Source: Planctomycetota bacterium (GTDB lineage: Bacteria; Planctomycetota; SZUA-567; H5-PLA8). Taken from it: a DNA stretch of 64,000 nt. The stretch covers positions 37,573 through 101,572 of the forward strand of contig JAKLKQ010000021.1 in the NCBI GenBank assembly GCA_023150555.1, read 5' to 3'. The notes under the pieces were generated by a model. It did not search any database. It saw only the letters and a program-made list of their open reading frames with translations, and was not told where the DNA came from. The translations under genes were made by a program, and so were the position numbers. Shown here in pieces: positions 47,778 to 58,583 of this stretch (its first letter is position 1; each line of letters begins with the position of its first letter).

Positions 47778-48833
47778 ATGCAGAGCACCGACCAGGAACT
47801 AATTCTGGAACTGGCCCGGGCGCACGGCTTCGCGCGCGCCGGCTTGGCGGCCGTTCCGCCCGACGGCAACGCGCCGCGCGCCGCGAGCCTGGAAGCGTGG
47901 CTGGCGCGCGGCCTGCAGGGACCCCTCGATTACCTGCTCCAGAACGCCGCAACGCGCGCGCACCCGCGCGAACGCTTTCCGTGGGCCAGGAGCGTGCTCT
48001 GCCTAGGCGCGCACTACGACGGCGGGGCGAAGGGCGTTGCGGGCCTGGATCTTTCGGCGCACGTGGCGCGCTACGCGCGCGGGCGCGACTACCACGCCGT
48101 CTTCGAGAAGCGCCTGAAAGCTCTGGCGCGCGCGCTGGTCGACGCGGGCCTGGCCGGGCAGGCGCACTGGTACGTCGATACCGGTCCGGTGCTCGAGCGC
48201 GCGTGGGCCGAGGCCGCGGGGCTGGGCTGGATCGGCAAGAACACCTGCCTGATCCATCCGAAGCACGGCAGCTACATGCTGCTTGCGGAACTGCTGCTCG
48301 ACGTGGAGGTCCCCGCCGCCGAAGCGCACGCCGACCACTGCGGCACGTGCACGCGCTGCCTGGACGCATGCCCGACGAACGCCTTCGCGGCGCCGGGCGT
48401 GCTGGACGCCGGCCGCTGCATCGTGACGTGGAACCTGGAGCAGAAGGGCGACGTACCGGAGGCGCGCTGGACCGAGCACCACGGCTGGGCGGCGGGCTGC
48501 GACCTCTGCCAGAGCGTCTGCCCCTACAACGCGCCCGAACGGTTGCCCGCGCCCGACGCTGAACTGGCCGCGCCGCTGCCGTGGGAAGAGTTGACGCTCG
48601 CCGAAGCGATCACGTTGGCGCGCGAGGCCTACGACGAGGCTTTTCGCGGCAGCGCGCTGCGGCGCACGGGCTGGAAGGGCTTAAGGCTGGGCGCGATCAC
48701 GGCGGCGGGCAACGTTCGAGCGGAAGCGACGCGCGCGAGTCTGGAGGCATGCCTGGACGATGCGGACGAAGCGATCCGCGCACGAGCGGCCTGGGCGTTG
48801 AAAGAGATGGAGCGGGCGGCTAGCCGTCCGTAG
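47778..48833 (+). CDS. queG: Epoxyqueuosine reductase
   Basis: CGTCTRCLDACPTNAF and CDLCQSVCPYN Fe-S motifs; GLGWIGKNTCLIHPKHGSYMLLAELLLDV. Confidence 0.93.
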   Translation: MQSTDQELILELARAHGFARAGLAAVPPDGNAPRAASLEAWLARGLQGPLDYLLQNAATRAHPRERFPWARSVLCLGAHYDGGAKGVAGLDLSAHVARYARGRDYHAVFEKRLKALARALVDAGLAGQAHWYVDTGPVLERAWAEAAGLGWIGKNTCLIHPKHGSYMLLAELLLDVEVPAAEAHADHCGTCTRCLDACPTNAFAAPGVLDAGRCIVTWNLEQKGDVPEARWTEHHGWAAGCDLCQSVCPYNAPERLPAPDAELAAPLPWEELTLAEAITLAREAYDEAFRGSALRRTGWKGLRLGAITAAGNVRAEATRASLEACLDDADEAIRARAAWALKEMERAASRP

Positions 48834-50028
48834 GACCGCGCTCGGCGTCGGGGCCGAACTCGTCGCCGCTTGGCGTGACGGGCGTCTTGTTCTCGGCGGG
48901 CGCGGGCGTTTCGGTCTTCTCGCCGCCGTCGGGCGCCGGCGTGGGATTGGTGCCATCCTGGGCCTTGCGCTTCTGGGTGGAGATCTGGTTCTCGATCTTG
49001 AAGATCTCGTCGTTGACGAGGTACAAGTCGGAGTTGATGGACTGGCCGATGTTCTCCCATCCGGCGTACTCGTCGCCGGCGAACTTGGGGTCCTCGCGGA
49101 ACATCTCGATCTTGGTGGCGCAGTCGTCGAGCGCCATCTTGGCGTCGCGGTACAGCTGCAGGGCCTCCTCGAGCTTGCCGTCCTTAAACACTTCACTGGC
49201 CTTTTTGGCCAGGAGGCGGGCCTTGCCATGGCTGGCCTTGACATCTTTGCCCGGGTTGCGCTCGATGACCGTCGGCCCCTTCTGCTGATCCTTGGGCAGG
49301 ATCAGGTAGATGCCCAGGCCAATGCAGGCCAGGAGCATCAGCAAGCAGACCAGGATCACGACAAGCTTGAAGTTGTCGCGCTTGGGCGGCCCGCCGCCGC
49401 CGCCGCGTCCGCTGGCCCGCCCGCTGGCTCGGCCGGTGGCCGGCTGGACGCCGCTGGCCTTGGCGGTGCTGCGCTTGCTGCTGGTCCCGGCGGCGGAGGA
49501 GGAACCCGCGACACCCGCTCCGAACCGAGAGCGCTTGGCACCCTTCGCGGGCTCTTCCTTCGCCGCCGAGACGTTGCGATACAAGTTGCTGGTCTTGGCC
49601 CCTGCCGCGGCGACAGGATCGGCCGGTGGCGGCTTGGCCCGGCTGGTAGCACGGGCCGGAGCCGCCTTCTTCGTCTTGCCGCCCTTCTTCAGTTCCTCGT
49701 CTTCGCCTTCTTCGTCTTCGGATTCGTCGTCGTCGAGGTCGTCATCGTCGTCGTCCTCGTCGAGATCCTCATCGTCGAAGTCCTCGTCCTCAAAGTCCTC
49801 GTCCTCGAAGTCCTCGTCCTCGAGGTCCTCGTCTTCTTCCTCGAAGTCTTCGTCTTCTTCTTCCTCGTCGTCTTCCTCTTCCTCGTCGTCTTCCTCTTGC
49901 TCGTCGTCTTCCTCTTCGTCCTCGTCCCACTCCTCGTCCTTCTTCTTCTTGGCGAGGTTCTTGGGCGACGAAGCGTTCCCCTTTGCGGCCGCCTCCTTTT
50001 CGTTCGGCGACCTCCCTGGTGTGGCCAT
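48820..50028 (-). CDS. Membrane-anchored protein with long poly-Asp/Glu tract
   Basis: ~90-residue D/E-rich segment, TM FKLVVILVCLLMLLACIGLGIYLIL, C-terminal helical domain. Confidence 0.75.
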   Translation of the reverse strand: MATPGRSPNEKEAAAKGNASSPKNLAKKKKDEEWDEDEEEDDEQEEDDEEEEDDEEEEDEDFEEEDEDLEDEDFEDEDFEDEDFDDEDLDEDDDDDDLDDDESEDEEGEDEELKKGGKTKKAAPARATSRAKPPPADPVAAAGAKTSNLYRNVSAAKEEPAKGAKRSRFGAGVAGSSSAAGTSSKRSTAKASGVQPATGRASGRASGRGGGGGPPKRDNFKLVVILVCLLMLLACIGLGIYLILPKDQQKGPTVIERNPGKDVKASHGKARLLAKKASEVFKDGKLEEALQLYRDAKMALDDCATKIEMFREDPKFAGDEYAGWENIGQSINSDLYLVNDEIFKIENQISTQKRKAQDGTNPTPAPDGGEKTETPAPAENKTPVTPSGDEFGPDAERGPTDG

Positions 50029-50288
50029 GCTAACAATCCTCCTTGTTCTGCGAACGGGCCCTATCCCGGCTTCGGCTGTGCTGTAGGTTGAGCAAACCAG
50101 GGCTACTGTAAAGTGCTTTTTTCGTTGCCGTCAAGAGCAATATAGAGTTGGCACCAATTTCCCGGCATCCCGAGTACGGGGTCCGGCGTCCGCACTTTTC
50201 CCGGTATTACAACTCGATTCGCTCCAAATAGTTACAGAAACAGGAAAAGGCCTGCCCTAATTCCCCTGCTCCAAAGTACGGGATGGCC

Positions 50289-53200
50289 TCAGGGCTCGTG
50301 CGCGACCGGCATCGCGGCTTTCGCACCGTGGCGCTGCAGGCGTTCGGCCAGCGGTTCAAGCAGCCCGCGCACGAAGCCGTGCAGCGCGGCCTCGTCGTGC
50401 TTGGCCTTCAGCGGCAGGCCGAACGAAAGCGTCGTCTCGTCGACGACGCGCACGCCCTTCAGTTCGGGCAGCCCGCGCAGCGCGCGGTCGATGGACTTCA
50501 TGTCCCAGCCGAAGAATTTGAACACCAGGCGGCCTTCCTCGGGCTCGATCCCGATGTACGGCACCGACGCCGCGCTGGCCTCCAGGCGCAGCTTGGCTTC
50601 CTCGAAGAGCCGTCCCGCCGCCTCCGGAAGCGGCCCGAAGCGCTCCTTCACTTCCTCGCGCAGCGCGTCGATCTGCTTCGGCCCGCGGGCGTCGTCGAGG
50701 CGACGGTAGACCTCCAGCACCGCCTTAGGGTCCTCGATGTAAGTCTCGGGCAGGAAGGCCGCCCCGCGCAGCTGCAGGTTCACTTCCAGCGGCTCGGCCT
50801 CCGGCGGCTGCCCGCGCAGCTCCTTCACGGTCGCGTCGAGCAGCCGGCAGTAGAGGTCGTAGCCGACCTCCGCGATCCAGCCCGACTGCTCGCCGCCCAA
50901 CACGTTGCCCGCGCCGCGGATCTCCAGGTCCTTCAGCGCGATCTGGAAGCCCGCGCCAAGGTCGTCGAACTCCTCCAGCGCGCGCAGGCGCCGCAGGCCT
51001 TCGGGCGTTAAGGCGCTCTTCTCCGGCAGCAGCAGGTAGCAGTAGGCCTGGATGTCACTGCGCCCCACGCGCCCGCGCAGCTGGTGCAGTTCGGCGAGGC
51101 CGAAGCGGTCGGCCTCGTGGACGAGCATCGTGTTGGCGGTGGGGATGTCGAGGCCGCTCTCGACGATGGTGGTGCTGACCAGCACGTCGATCTCGCGGCG
51201 CAGGAAGAGGTCCATCACGGCCTCGAGTTCGTCGCCGTCCATCTGGCCGTGGCCGGTCGCGAAGCGCGCCTCGGGAACCAGTTCCGCCAGGCGCGCGCGG
51301 AATTCCTCCAGATCGTGCACGCGCGGATGCACGACGAAGACCTGCCCGCCGCGGCTGATCTCGCGCAGGATCGCGCGGCGCAGCAGGTCGTCGCTGACGC
51401 GCGCGACCTTGGTGTGAATCGAGCGGCGGTTGCGCGGCGGCGTGGCCAGGTTCGAGATGTCGCGCAGGCCCAACAACGCCATGTGCAGCGTTCTGGGAAT
51501 AGGTGTGGCGGTCAGCGTCAGCACGTCGACGCTGTGGCGCAGGTTCTTGAAGAATTCCTTGTGCTCGACGCCGAAGCGCTGCTCCTCGTCGACGATCGCC
51601 AGGCCCAGGTCGTTGAAGTGCACGTCCTTCTGCAGCACCCGGTGCGTGCCGATGATCACGTCCAGGCGCCCGACGGCTAGGCGCTGCAGGATGCCCTTCT
51701 GCTGCTGCCGCGACTTGAAGCGCGACAGCGTCTCGACGCTGACGGGGTAGCCCGCGAAGCGTTCCTTGAACGTGCGCCCGTGCTGCTCGCACAACAGCGT
51801 CGTCGGCACCAGCACGGCGACCTGCTTGCCCGCGCAGACGGCCTTGAACGCCGCGCGCACCGCGACCTCGGTCTTGCCGAAGCCCACGTCGCCGCACAGC
51901 AGGCGGTCCATCGGCCAAGTCGCCTGCATGTCGCGCTTGACCGATGCGATCGCGCTGAGCTGGTCGTCGGTCTCGTCGTAAGGGAACGAGTTCTCGAACG
52001 CGCCCTGCCACTCGGTGTCCGGACCGTACACGATGCCCGGGCGGCTGCGGCGCGCGGCCTGCACCTTCAGCAGGTCCTCGGCCAGGTCGCGGATCGCCGA
52101 CTGCGCGCGCGCCTTCTTCCTCGCCCAGGTCTTGCCGCCGATCTTCGAGAGTTCCAGATTCGCGGAGCTGCCCACGTATCGGCTGACCCAGTGGATGTGC
52201 GCGGCCGGGACGTACAGCTTCACGTCGTCGGCAAACTGCAGCGTGAGGTAGTCCTCCATGCGCCCGCTCTTCTCGAGCCGCGACAATCCCAGGTAGCGCG
52301 CGATGCCGTGCTGCGCGTGCACCACATAATCGCCGAGGTTCAGCTCAAAGAGCCCGGCCAGCGGGCGCGCGTCGGGCGGGATCTTGCGGCGGCGCGCGGA
52401 GGATTCGGCGGCGGCGTGCTTGCGCCGGCCCAGGATCTCGCGGTCGCTGGTGGCGGCCAAGCCCGCTCCGCGCAGGTCGAAGCCCGACGAGATGCGCCCG
52501 ATGCGCAGCTGCACCGCCGGCGCAGGCAGCACCCCCGCGTCGGACAGCAGCGTCTCGAGGCGCTTCAGATCGCCGGGCGTCTCGCAGAAGACGTACAGCG
52601 CCATGCGCGAAGCGGCGAGCTTCTTCCACGCGAGCGCGCGCGGGGAGATCTCGCCCTGCAGGCGCTGCAGCGAGGTGCACGCCACGCGCGGGATTCTTCC
52701 GTCGCCGTCGCCTTCATCGTCTCGAATGGGCTCGTCGTCGAGCGGGTAGTCCTCGACGTCCGCATCGCCGTCGCGCCTGACGCGGTCCTCGCCCGCGGCG
52801 GCGTGCAGGGCCAGCGTATCGAAGCGCGCCTCGGCGCGCGCGCGCAGCTCGTCGAACGGCACGTGCAGGCTGCGCCCGCTGACCAGGCTGGCGGCGTACA
52901 GTTCCGCGCGGCGGGCGAGCGTCTTCGGATCGAGCCACAGCACCGCGGTGCCCGGCGGGAGATGGTCCAGCAGCGTGAAGGGCCCCGGCCCCGCGCCGGG
53001 CGAGAAGAGCTTGCGCAGGCGCTTGGGCGAAGCGTCCAGGATCTCGACGGACTCGACGGGCTCCTCGTTGCGCTGCATCATCGGATCGAAGTGCGCGATC
53101 GATTCGATACGGTCGTCGAAGAACTCGACGCGGCACGGATGCTCGGTGCTGAACGGATAGACATCCAGGATGCCGCCGCGCAGGGAGTACTCGCCGCGGA

Positions 53201-54023
53201 CTTCCACCTGCCCGGTGCGCTCGAAGCCGGCCTCCGCCAGCCGCCGCCCCAGCGCGATGGGGTCCCACGTGCCGCCGGCGCGCAGCACGATGCGTTCGCC
53301 CGGATCGCCCGGCGGTTCGCACGGCTGCATCAGCGACGCCACCGGCGCGACCAGGACCAGCGCCTCGGGCGTGCCCCCCGCGCCGGCAAGGGCCGCGATG
53401 CGGTCGAGCACTCGCCCGCGCCCGGCCAGCGCCGCGCCTTCGGGGCGGTCAGTCTCCGTCGGCAGCACGTCCCACGCCGGAAAGACAAGCGTCTCGAGCG
53501 GCAACCGCGCCTTCAGATCGTCGGGCAGCGTGGCCGTCGCGGGCAGCGTGTGGTCGGCCCAATCTTCCGATTGCGGAGTGCGGGCTTCGGATTGCGGATT
53601 GGGAGACTTGGATTTCTTGCGCTTCGAGGGCGCGTCCGGCTTCGCTTCGCCTCCCTTATCAGTGTCCGCGGGGGCACTGTTGAGCGGCGTGCGGCGCATC
53701 TCGTGCGCGCGAGCGGCCTCGGCGGCGGACTGGAAGGCGCGCAGATCGGCGATGAGGTCGTCGGCCTCGTCGGGACCTTCGACGACGGCCAGCACGACGG
53801 ACGCCGGAGCGCCCTGGGCGTTGCCCGCTCTTCCGCGGGCGGCGGCGCCAACGGCCAGCGACCGCGCCGCGCCCAGCAGGCCGGCGACGGCGTCGTGGCG
53901 GAGTTTCCCCTCGCCGGACGTTCTCCCCTCGGAGGACCCAGCGGCGGTTTGGGCGGCACGGGCACAGAATGCCGCCAGCGCGGGCAGTTTCGCGACGCGC
54001 TCGAACGGCGACGGCAACGTCAT
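50289..54023 (-). CDS. mfd: Transcription-repair coupling factor
   Basis: GDVGFGKTEVAVRAAFKAV, IVDEEQRFGVEHKE, LGDYVVHAQHGIARYLGL; likely start MTLPSPFER. Confidence 0.96.
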   Translation of the reverse strand: MTLPSPFERVAKLPALAAFCARAAQTAAGSSEGRTSGEGKLRHDAVAGLLGAARSLAVGAAARGRAGNAQGAPASVVLAVVEGPDEADDLIADLRAFQSAAEAARAHEMRRTPLNSAPADTDKGGEAKPDAPSKRKKSKSPNPQSEARTPQSEDWADHTLPATATLPDDLKARLPLETLVFPAWDVLPTETDRPEGAALAGRGRVLDRIAALAGAGGTPEALVLVAPVASLMQPCEPPGDPGERIVLRAGGTWDPIALGRRLAEAGFERTGQVEVRGEYSLRGGILDVYPFSTEHPCRVEFFDDRIESIAHFDPMMQRNEEPVESVEILDASPKRLRKLFSPGAGPGPFTLLDHLPPGTAVLWLDPKTLARRAELYAASLVSGRSLHVPFDELRARAEARFDTLALHAAAGEDRVRRDGDADVEDYPLDDEPIRDDEGDGDGRIPRVACTSLQRLQGEISPRALAWKKLAASRMALYVFCETPGDLKRLETLLSDAGVLPAPAVQLRIGRISSGFDLRGAGLAATSDREILGRRKHAAAESSARRRKIPPDARPLAGLFELNLGDYVVHAQHGIARYLGLSRLEKSGRMEDYLTLQFADDVKLYVPAAHIHWVSRYVGSSANLELSKIGGKTWARKKARAQSAIRDLAEDLLKVQAARRSRPGIVYGPDTEWQGAFENSFPYDETDDQLSAIASVKRDMQATWPMDRLLCGDVGFGKTEVAVRAAFKAVCAGKQVAVLVPTTLLCEQHGRTFKERFAGYPVSVETLSRFKSRQQQKGILQRLAVGRLDVIIGTHRVLQKDVHFNDLGLAIVDEEQRFGVEHKEFFKNLRHSVDVLTLTATPIPRTLHMALLGLRDISNLATPPRNRRSIHTKVARVSDDLLRRAILREISRGGQVFVVHPRVHDLEEFRARLAELVPEARFATGHGQMDGDELEAVMDLFLRREIDVLVSTTIVESGLDIPTANTMLVHEADRFGLAELHQLRGRVGRSDIQAYCYLLLPEKSALTPEGLRRLRALEEFDDLGAGFQIALKDLEIRGAGNVLGGEQSGWIAEVGYDLYCRLLDATVKELRGQPPEAEPLEVNLQLRGAAFLPETYIEDPKAVLEVYRRLDDARGPKQIDALREEVKERFGPLPEAAGRLFEEAKLRLEASAASVPYIGIEPEEGRLVFKFFGWDMKSIDRALRGLPELKGVRVVDETTLSFGLPLKAKHDEAALHGFVRGLLEPLAERLQRHGAKAAMPVAHEP

Positions 54024-54257
54024 GGAGGAGAGTCTACCTCCCGCAATGGCGAGAAGCAAAGGTGGCGGCAGGGGTCAGGCGTGGAGCGCCTCCGCGCCTG
54101 CTTTGAAACGACATTGGCCGCCAGCTGTTTCAAAATGCCGAGGCGAAGCCGCATCCATTGCTCGCCCCTCAAACCTGCCCTTGCCCCGTCCGCCTTGCGG
54201 CAATCGAAAGCACTGGCTATCCTTCGTGTGCCACAACTCCTATCGAAGGAGCCCGCC

Positions 54258-55535
54258 ATGCTCGATACGAACGTGCTGGACGAACGTCTCACCGCGCTGG
54301 AAGGCGACCTCGTCGAACTCACGCAGGCGCTGGTCCGTATCGACACCGTCAACCCCTACAGCGGCGACCGGAAGGCCCCCGGCGAAAGCAAGGGCCAGAA
54401 ATACATCGAGAAGTACTTCAAGAAGATGGGCGCCACGAAGATCGAGGTCTTCGAGCCGAAGGAAGGCATCTACGATCGCATGGGCGTGCGCGGGCCGAAG
54501 GAACGCCGCTTCGCCGGGCGGCCGAACGTCGTCGCGCGCTTCAAGTTCAAGCGCCCCGGGCCGAAGTTCCTCTTCAACGGCCACATGGACACCGTCGGCG
54601 CCGAAGGCATGACCATCGACCCGTGGTCGGGCGAACTGAAGAACGGGCGCATCTGGGGACGCGGGAGCGCCGACCAGAAGGGCCTGCTGGCCGCGGCCGT
54701 GATCGCGGCCAAGGCGCTGCTGGGCTTCAAGGACGAGTTGTGCGGCGAACTGATTGTCATGAGCGTCGTCGACGAGGAATGCAACGGCGCGGGCGCCGGG
54801 ACGCTGGCCTGCGTCGAACGCGGCATCCGCGCCGACGCGGGACTGCTGACCGACGGCTTCGACTACAAGCTCTGCCGCGAGGCCAACGGGTTGATTACAC
54901 CGGAGGTCTTCGTACAGGGCGAAAGCGGCCACTGCTGCTCGCCGCAGGACGCCGTCAGCGCCATCGACAAGACGATCCTCGTGAAAATGGGCATCGACCG
55001 CTTCATCCGCGCGCGCGCGAAGAAACATCCCACCCTGCCCGTCAACCTGGGCGTGATGCGCAGCGGCGTGCTGCCCGGCACCGTACCCAACGACGGCTAC
55101 CTGGCGCTGAACGTCGAGTACGCGCTCGAGGAAGCCGACGCGGCGAAGCCCAACGGCGAGTCCGTGAAGCAGCAACTGGTCGCTGCGATTCGCGAAGAGA
55201 TCGAGGCTTCAGGCGACGCGTGGCTGAAGGAACACCCGCCGCGCGTCGAGTTGCTCAAGGACTTCCCGCCGTTTTCGGTGCCCGACAAGTCCCGAGTCGT
55301 GCAGGATGCGCTGGCCGCGGCGAAGGAAGTGGTCGGCCCCGAAGTCGGCTTCCAGCGCTTCATCCCCACCTGCGACGGCGGGCACCTGTACCTGCGCGGC
55401 AAGATCCCGATGGTCTTCTTCGGCACCGCCGAACTGGCGCAGTGCCACACGCCGCACGAATCCGTCGCGGTGAACGACCTGATGGCCGCGCTGCGCGTCT
55501 ACGCGCGGGTGGCGGCACGGCAGCTGGCGAGGTAA
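54258..55535 (+). CDS. M20-family metallopeptidase (ArgE/DapE-like)
   Basis: In-frame ATG 54258; FLFNGHMDTVG, WGRGSADQKGLLAA, SVVDEECNGAG. Confidence 0.9.
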   Translation: MLDTNVLDERLTALEGDLVELTQALVRIDTVNPYSGDRKAPGESKGQKYIEKYFKKMGATKIEVFEPKEGIYDRMGVRGPKERRFAGRPNVVARFKFKRPGPKFLFNGHMDTVGAEGMTIDPWSGELKNGRIWGRGSADQKGLLAAAVIAAKALLGFKDELCGELIVMSVVDEECNGAGAGTLACVERGIRADAGLLTDGFDYKLCREANGLITPEVFVQGESGHCCSPQDAVSAIDKTILVKMGIDRFIRARAKKHPTLPVNLGVMRSGVLPGTVPNDGYLALNVEYALEEADAAKPNGESVKQQLVAAIREEIEASGDAWLKEHPPRVELLKDFPPFSVPDKSRVVQDALAAAKEVVGPEVGFQRFIPTCDGGHLYLRGKIPMVFFGTAELAQCHTPHESVAVNDLMAALRVYARVAARQLAR

Positions 55536-55630
55536 CGGGAGACAAGCGCCTCGCATGACAATCCGCATTCCGAAATCCGCAGTCCGCAATCGCTTTGCCG
55601 TCCAACCGCGCTTTTTAAGGAGAGCACCCG

Positions 55631-57181
55631 ATGGCTAAAGTTTCCTGGACCAAGCTCGACTCCAAGCTCCGCGCCGACGTCCTGTTCGTGCCCGTATCCG
55701 TACCGAAGGGCAAGGCCTCCGCCCCGAAAGTCGCCGGCCTGCGCGGCGCCGCCGTGGCCCGGCTGAAGGAACTCGCGAAGAACTACCACGGCCAGAAGCG
55801 CGCCGGCGCCATCGACGCCACCACGCTCCCGCCGGGCGGGAAGATCGCTCGCGTCGCGCTGCTGAGCCTGGGCGAGAAGAAGGCGCCCAGCGCCCAGGAA
55901 CTGCGCCTGGCCGCCGCCGCCGCGGTGAAGTGGTGCGAGGCCAACCGCTGCGGCAGCGCCGCCGTGGCCCTCGACGCGCTGCGCGCCGCCGCCGGCGCGG
56001 AGGCCGCGGGGCCCTTCGCCGAAGGCGCAGGGCTGGCCGGCTACCGCTTCGACACAATGCGCAAGAAGCCCGCCGGGCAGGTGCGGCTCACTTCGCTGCG
56101 GCTGGCCAGCACCAAGGCGGAAAAGGCTGTCGCGGCTGCGCTCAAGCGCGCCGGGGCGCTGGCCGACGCCGCGAACCTGGTGCGACAGTTGGGCCACACG
56201 CCGCCGAACGTGATCAACCCCGTCACGCTGGCCGAGAAGGCGAAGGAACTCGCCAAGGAATTCGGGCTGAAGTACAGCGTGCTCGACGAGAAGCAGATGA
56301 AGAAGATGGGCATGGGCGCGATCCTGGCAGTCGGCGCGGGCTCGGCGACGCCCCCGCGCATCATCGCGCTCGAACACGCCGGCAAGAACCCCAAGGCCGC
56401 GCCGGTGGTGCTGGTCGGCAAGGCGATCACGCTCGACAGCGGCGGCATCTCGATCAAACCCGCCGACAGCATCCCCGACATGAAGTACGACAAGCAGGGC
56501 GGCATGACCGTGATCGGCGCGCTGACGGCCTGCGCGGCGCTGAACGTGGCGCAGCGCGTGGTCGGCGTGATCGGTTCGGCCGAGAACGTCATCGACAGCA
56601 ACGCCTACCGCCCCGGCGACATCCTGACCGCGATGAACGGGAAGACCATCGAAGTCGCCAACACCGACGCCGAAGGGCGCCTGGTCCTGGCCGACGCGCT
56701 GCACTGGGCCGAGAACACCTACAAGCCCGCCGCGATGGTCGACCTGGCGACGCTGACCGGCGCGTGCGTGGTCGCGCTGGGCAAGCACGCCGCGGGGCTG
56801 TTCACGCGCGACGACAAACTCTCCGCGCAGCTTCTGGCCGCCGCGCGGCGCGCGCACGAAGGCCTCTGGCGCATGCCGATGTGGCCGGCCTACCGCAAGC
56901 AGATCGAATCGACGGAGGCCGACATCAAGAACACCGGCGGGCGCGGCGGCGGCAGCATCACCGCGGCGCTGTTCCTTCAGGAGTTCGTCACGACGGCGAC
57001 GCCGTGGGCGCACCTGGACATCGCGGGCGTGGCCAACGACACGTCGGCCTCGCCGCTGTGCCCCGTCGGCGCGACGGGCTGGGGCGTGCGCACGCTGGTG
57101 GACTGGGTCGAGAACCGCGATAAGCCCGATACCGGCACCGACGCCGAAGGCGACGTCGATACGGATGCGAGCCAGGAGTGA
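55631..57181 (+). CDS. pepA: Leucyl aminopeptidase (M17)
   Basis: VGKAITLDSGGISIKP, NTDAEGRLVLADAL. Confidence 0.92.
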   Translation: MAKVSWTKLDSKLRADVLFVPVSVPKGKASAPKVAGLRGAAVARLKELAKNYHGQKRAGAIDATTLPPGGKIARVALLSLGEKKAPSAQELRLAAAAAVKWCEANRCGSAAVALDALRAAAGAEAAGPFAEGAGLAGYRFDTMRKKPAGQVRLTSLRLASTKAEKAVAAALKRAGALADAANLVRQLGHTPPNVINPVTLAEKAKELAKEFGLKYSVLDEKQMKKMGMGAILAVGAGSATPPRIIALEHAGKNPKAAPVVLVGKAITLDSGGISIKPADSIPDMKYDKQGGMTVIGALTACAALNVAQRVVGVIGSAENVIDSNAYRPGDILTAMNGKTIEVANTDAEGRLVLADALHWAENTYKPAAMVDLATLTGACVVALGKHAAGLFTRDDKLSAQLLAAARRAHEGLWRMPMWPAYRKQIESTEADIKNTGGRGGGSITAALFLQEFVTTATPWAHLDIAGVANDTSASPLCPVGATGWGVRTLVDWVENRDKPDTGTDAEGDVDTDASQE

Positions 57182-57463
57182 CGGCTTTAATACGGAGGAC
57201 GCCGAGACCACAGCGCTCGGCGTTCTCCGATTTTGGATTTTAGGTTTTGGATTTTGGATTGGCGCGCGACCGCCAACCATTCGTCTCACGTCATTCGTAC
57301 TTCGTCATTCGCCGTTCCTCACCCCTCTCCCCTCGCCCCTGTCCTTGCCGTCAGGATCGTTTCGTGCTAGTCCCGTGCCCCGCCGCCTAGCCGCATCCGC
57401 GCGCATCGTGCTAGGGTACCCTTGGACGCGCATACCCGCGCCCAGCCGTCCGGAGGGCCCGCC

Positions 57464-58471
57464 ATGTCGATGACCCAGCGCGAACGCTTCCACGCCATCG
57501 CCCGCTTCCAGCCCTTCGACCGCCTGCCGGTGATCGAGTGGGCCACGTGGTGGAACAAGACCATCGAGCGCTGGCGCGGCGAGGGCCTGCCGAGGACGAT
57601 CGATGGCACCGTGCCGATCGCCGAATACTTCGGGCTGGACGTCTACGAGCAGCACTGGTTCCGCATGCGCCGGAACCTCCCGCCGACGCCGCACAAGGAC
57701 GGCGTGCTGGTGAAGAACTCCGACGACTACGAGCGCCTGCGCCCGCACCTGTACCCCTGGCCGCCGTGCGAGCCCGCGAAATTCGAACGCTGGAAGCAGG
57801 AGCGCGAAGCCGGAGCGAAGGTCTTCTGGATCACGCTGGAAGGCTTCTTCTGGTTCCCGCGCACGCTCTTCGGCATCGAGGCGCACCTGACGGCCTTCTA
57901 CGACGAACCCGAACTGATGCACCGCATCAACGCCGACCTGGCGGACTACCATATTCGCATCGTCGAGTGGCTCGGAAAGATCTGCGCGCCGGACTTCATG
58001 ACCTTCGCCGAGGACATGAGCTACAACCACGGCTCGATGATCGCCAAGCCGATGTTCGACGAATTCATGAAGCCGTACTACCAGCGCGTCGTGCCGCGCC
58101 TGAAGGAACACGGCGTCGTGACGCTGGTCGATAGCGACGGCGACATCACCAAGCCCGTCGGCTGGTTCCAGGAGGCGGGCCTGGAAGGCGCGCTGCCGCT
58201 GGAGCGCCAGGCGGGCGTGGACATCGCGAAGCTGCGGGCGCTCTACCCGCGCATGGTCTTCATGGGGCACTACGACAAGATGGCGATGGACAAGGGCGAG
58301 GCCGCGCTGCGCGCCGAGTTCGAACGCCTGCTGCCCACCGCCGCGCACGGCGGCTTCTTCCCCAGCGTCGACCACCAGACCCCGCCGGGCGTCTCGTACG
58401 AGCAGTACCAGTGCTACCTGAGGCTCTTCCGCGAATACGCCCGTAGCGCGGGCACACTTACGCGCGCCTGA
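57464..58471 (+). CDS. Uroporphyrinogen decarboxylase-family (URO-D/MtaA-like) protein
   Basis: MTQRERFHAIARFQPFDRLPVIEW...; C-terminal GFFPSVDHQTPPGVSYEQYQCYLRLFREY. Confidence 0.75.
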   Translation: MSMTQRERFHAIARFQPFDRLPVIEWATWWNKTIERWRGEGLPRTIDGTVPIAEYFGLDVYEQHWFRMRRNLPPTPHKDGVLVKNSDDYERLRPHLYPWPPCEPAKFERWKQEREAGAKVFWITLEGFFWFPRTLFGIEAHLTAFYDEPELMHRINADLADYHIRIVEWLGKICAPDFMTFAEDMSYNHGSMIAKPMFDEFMKPYYQRVVPRLKEHGVVTLVDSDGDITKPVGWFQEAGLEGALPLERQAGVDIAKLRALYPRMVFMGHYDKMAMDKGEAALRAEFERLLPTAAHGGFFPSVDHQTPPGVSYEQYQCYLRLFREYARSAGTLTRA

Positions 58472-58583
58472 CACGTTTAACCACAGAGAGCACAGAGAAC
58501 GGAATTGGGGATTCGAGTCCCTGGTTTCAGGTTTGAAGTTTGAGAATTGTTTGAATCTTGGTTCTATATCTCTAATCTCTTAT

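Noticed and set aside
55499-57289. 596-aa minus-strand ORF opposite pepA
   Set aside because: Antisense shadow; pepA frame has full motif support.
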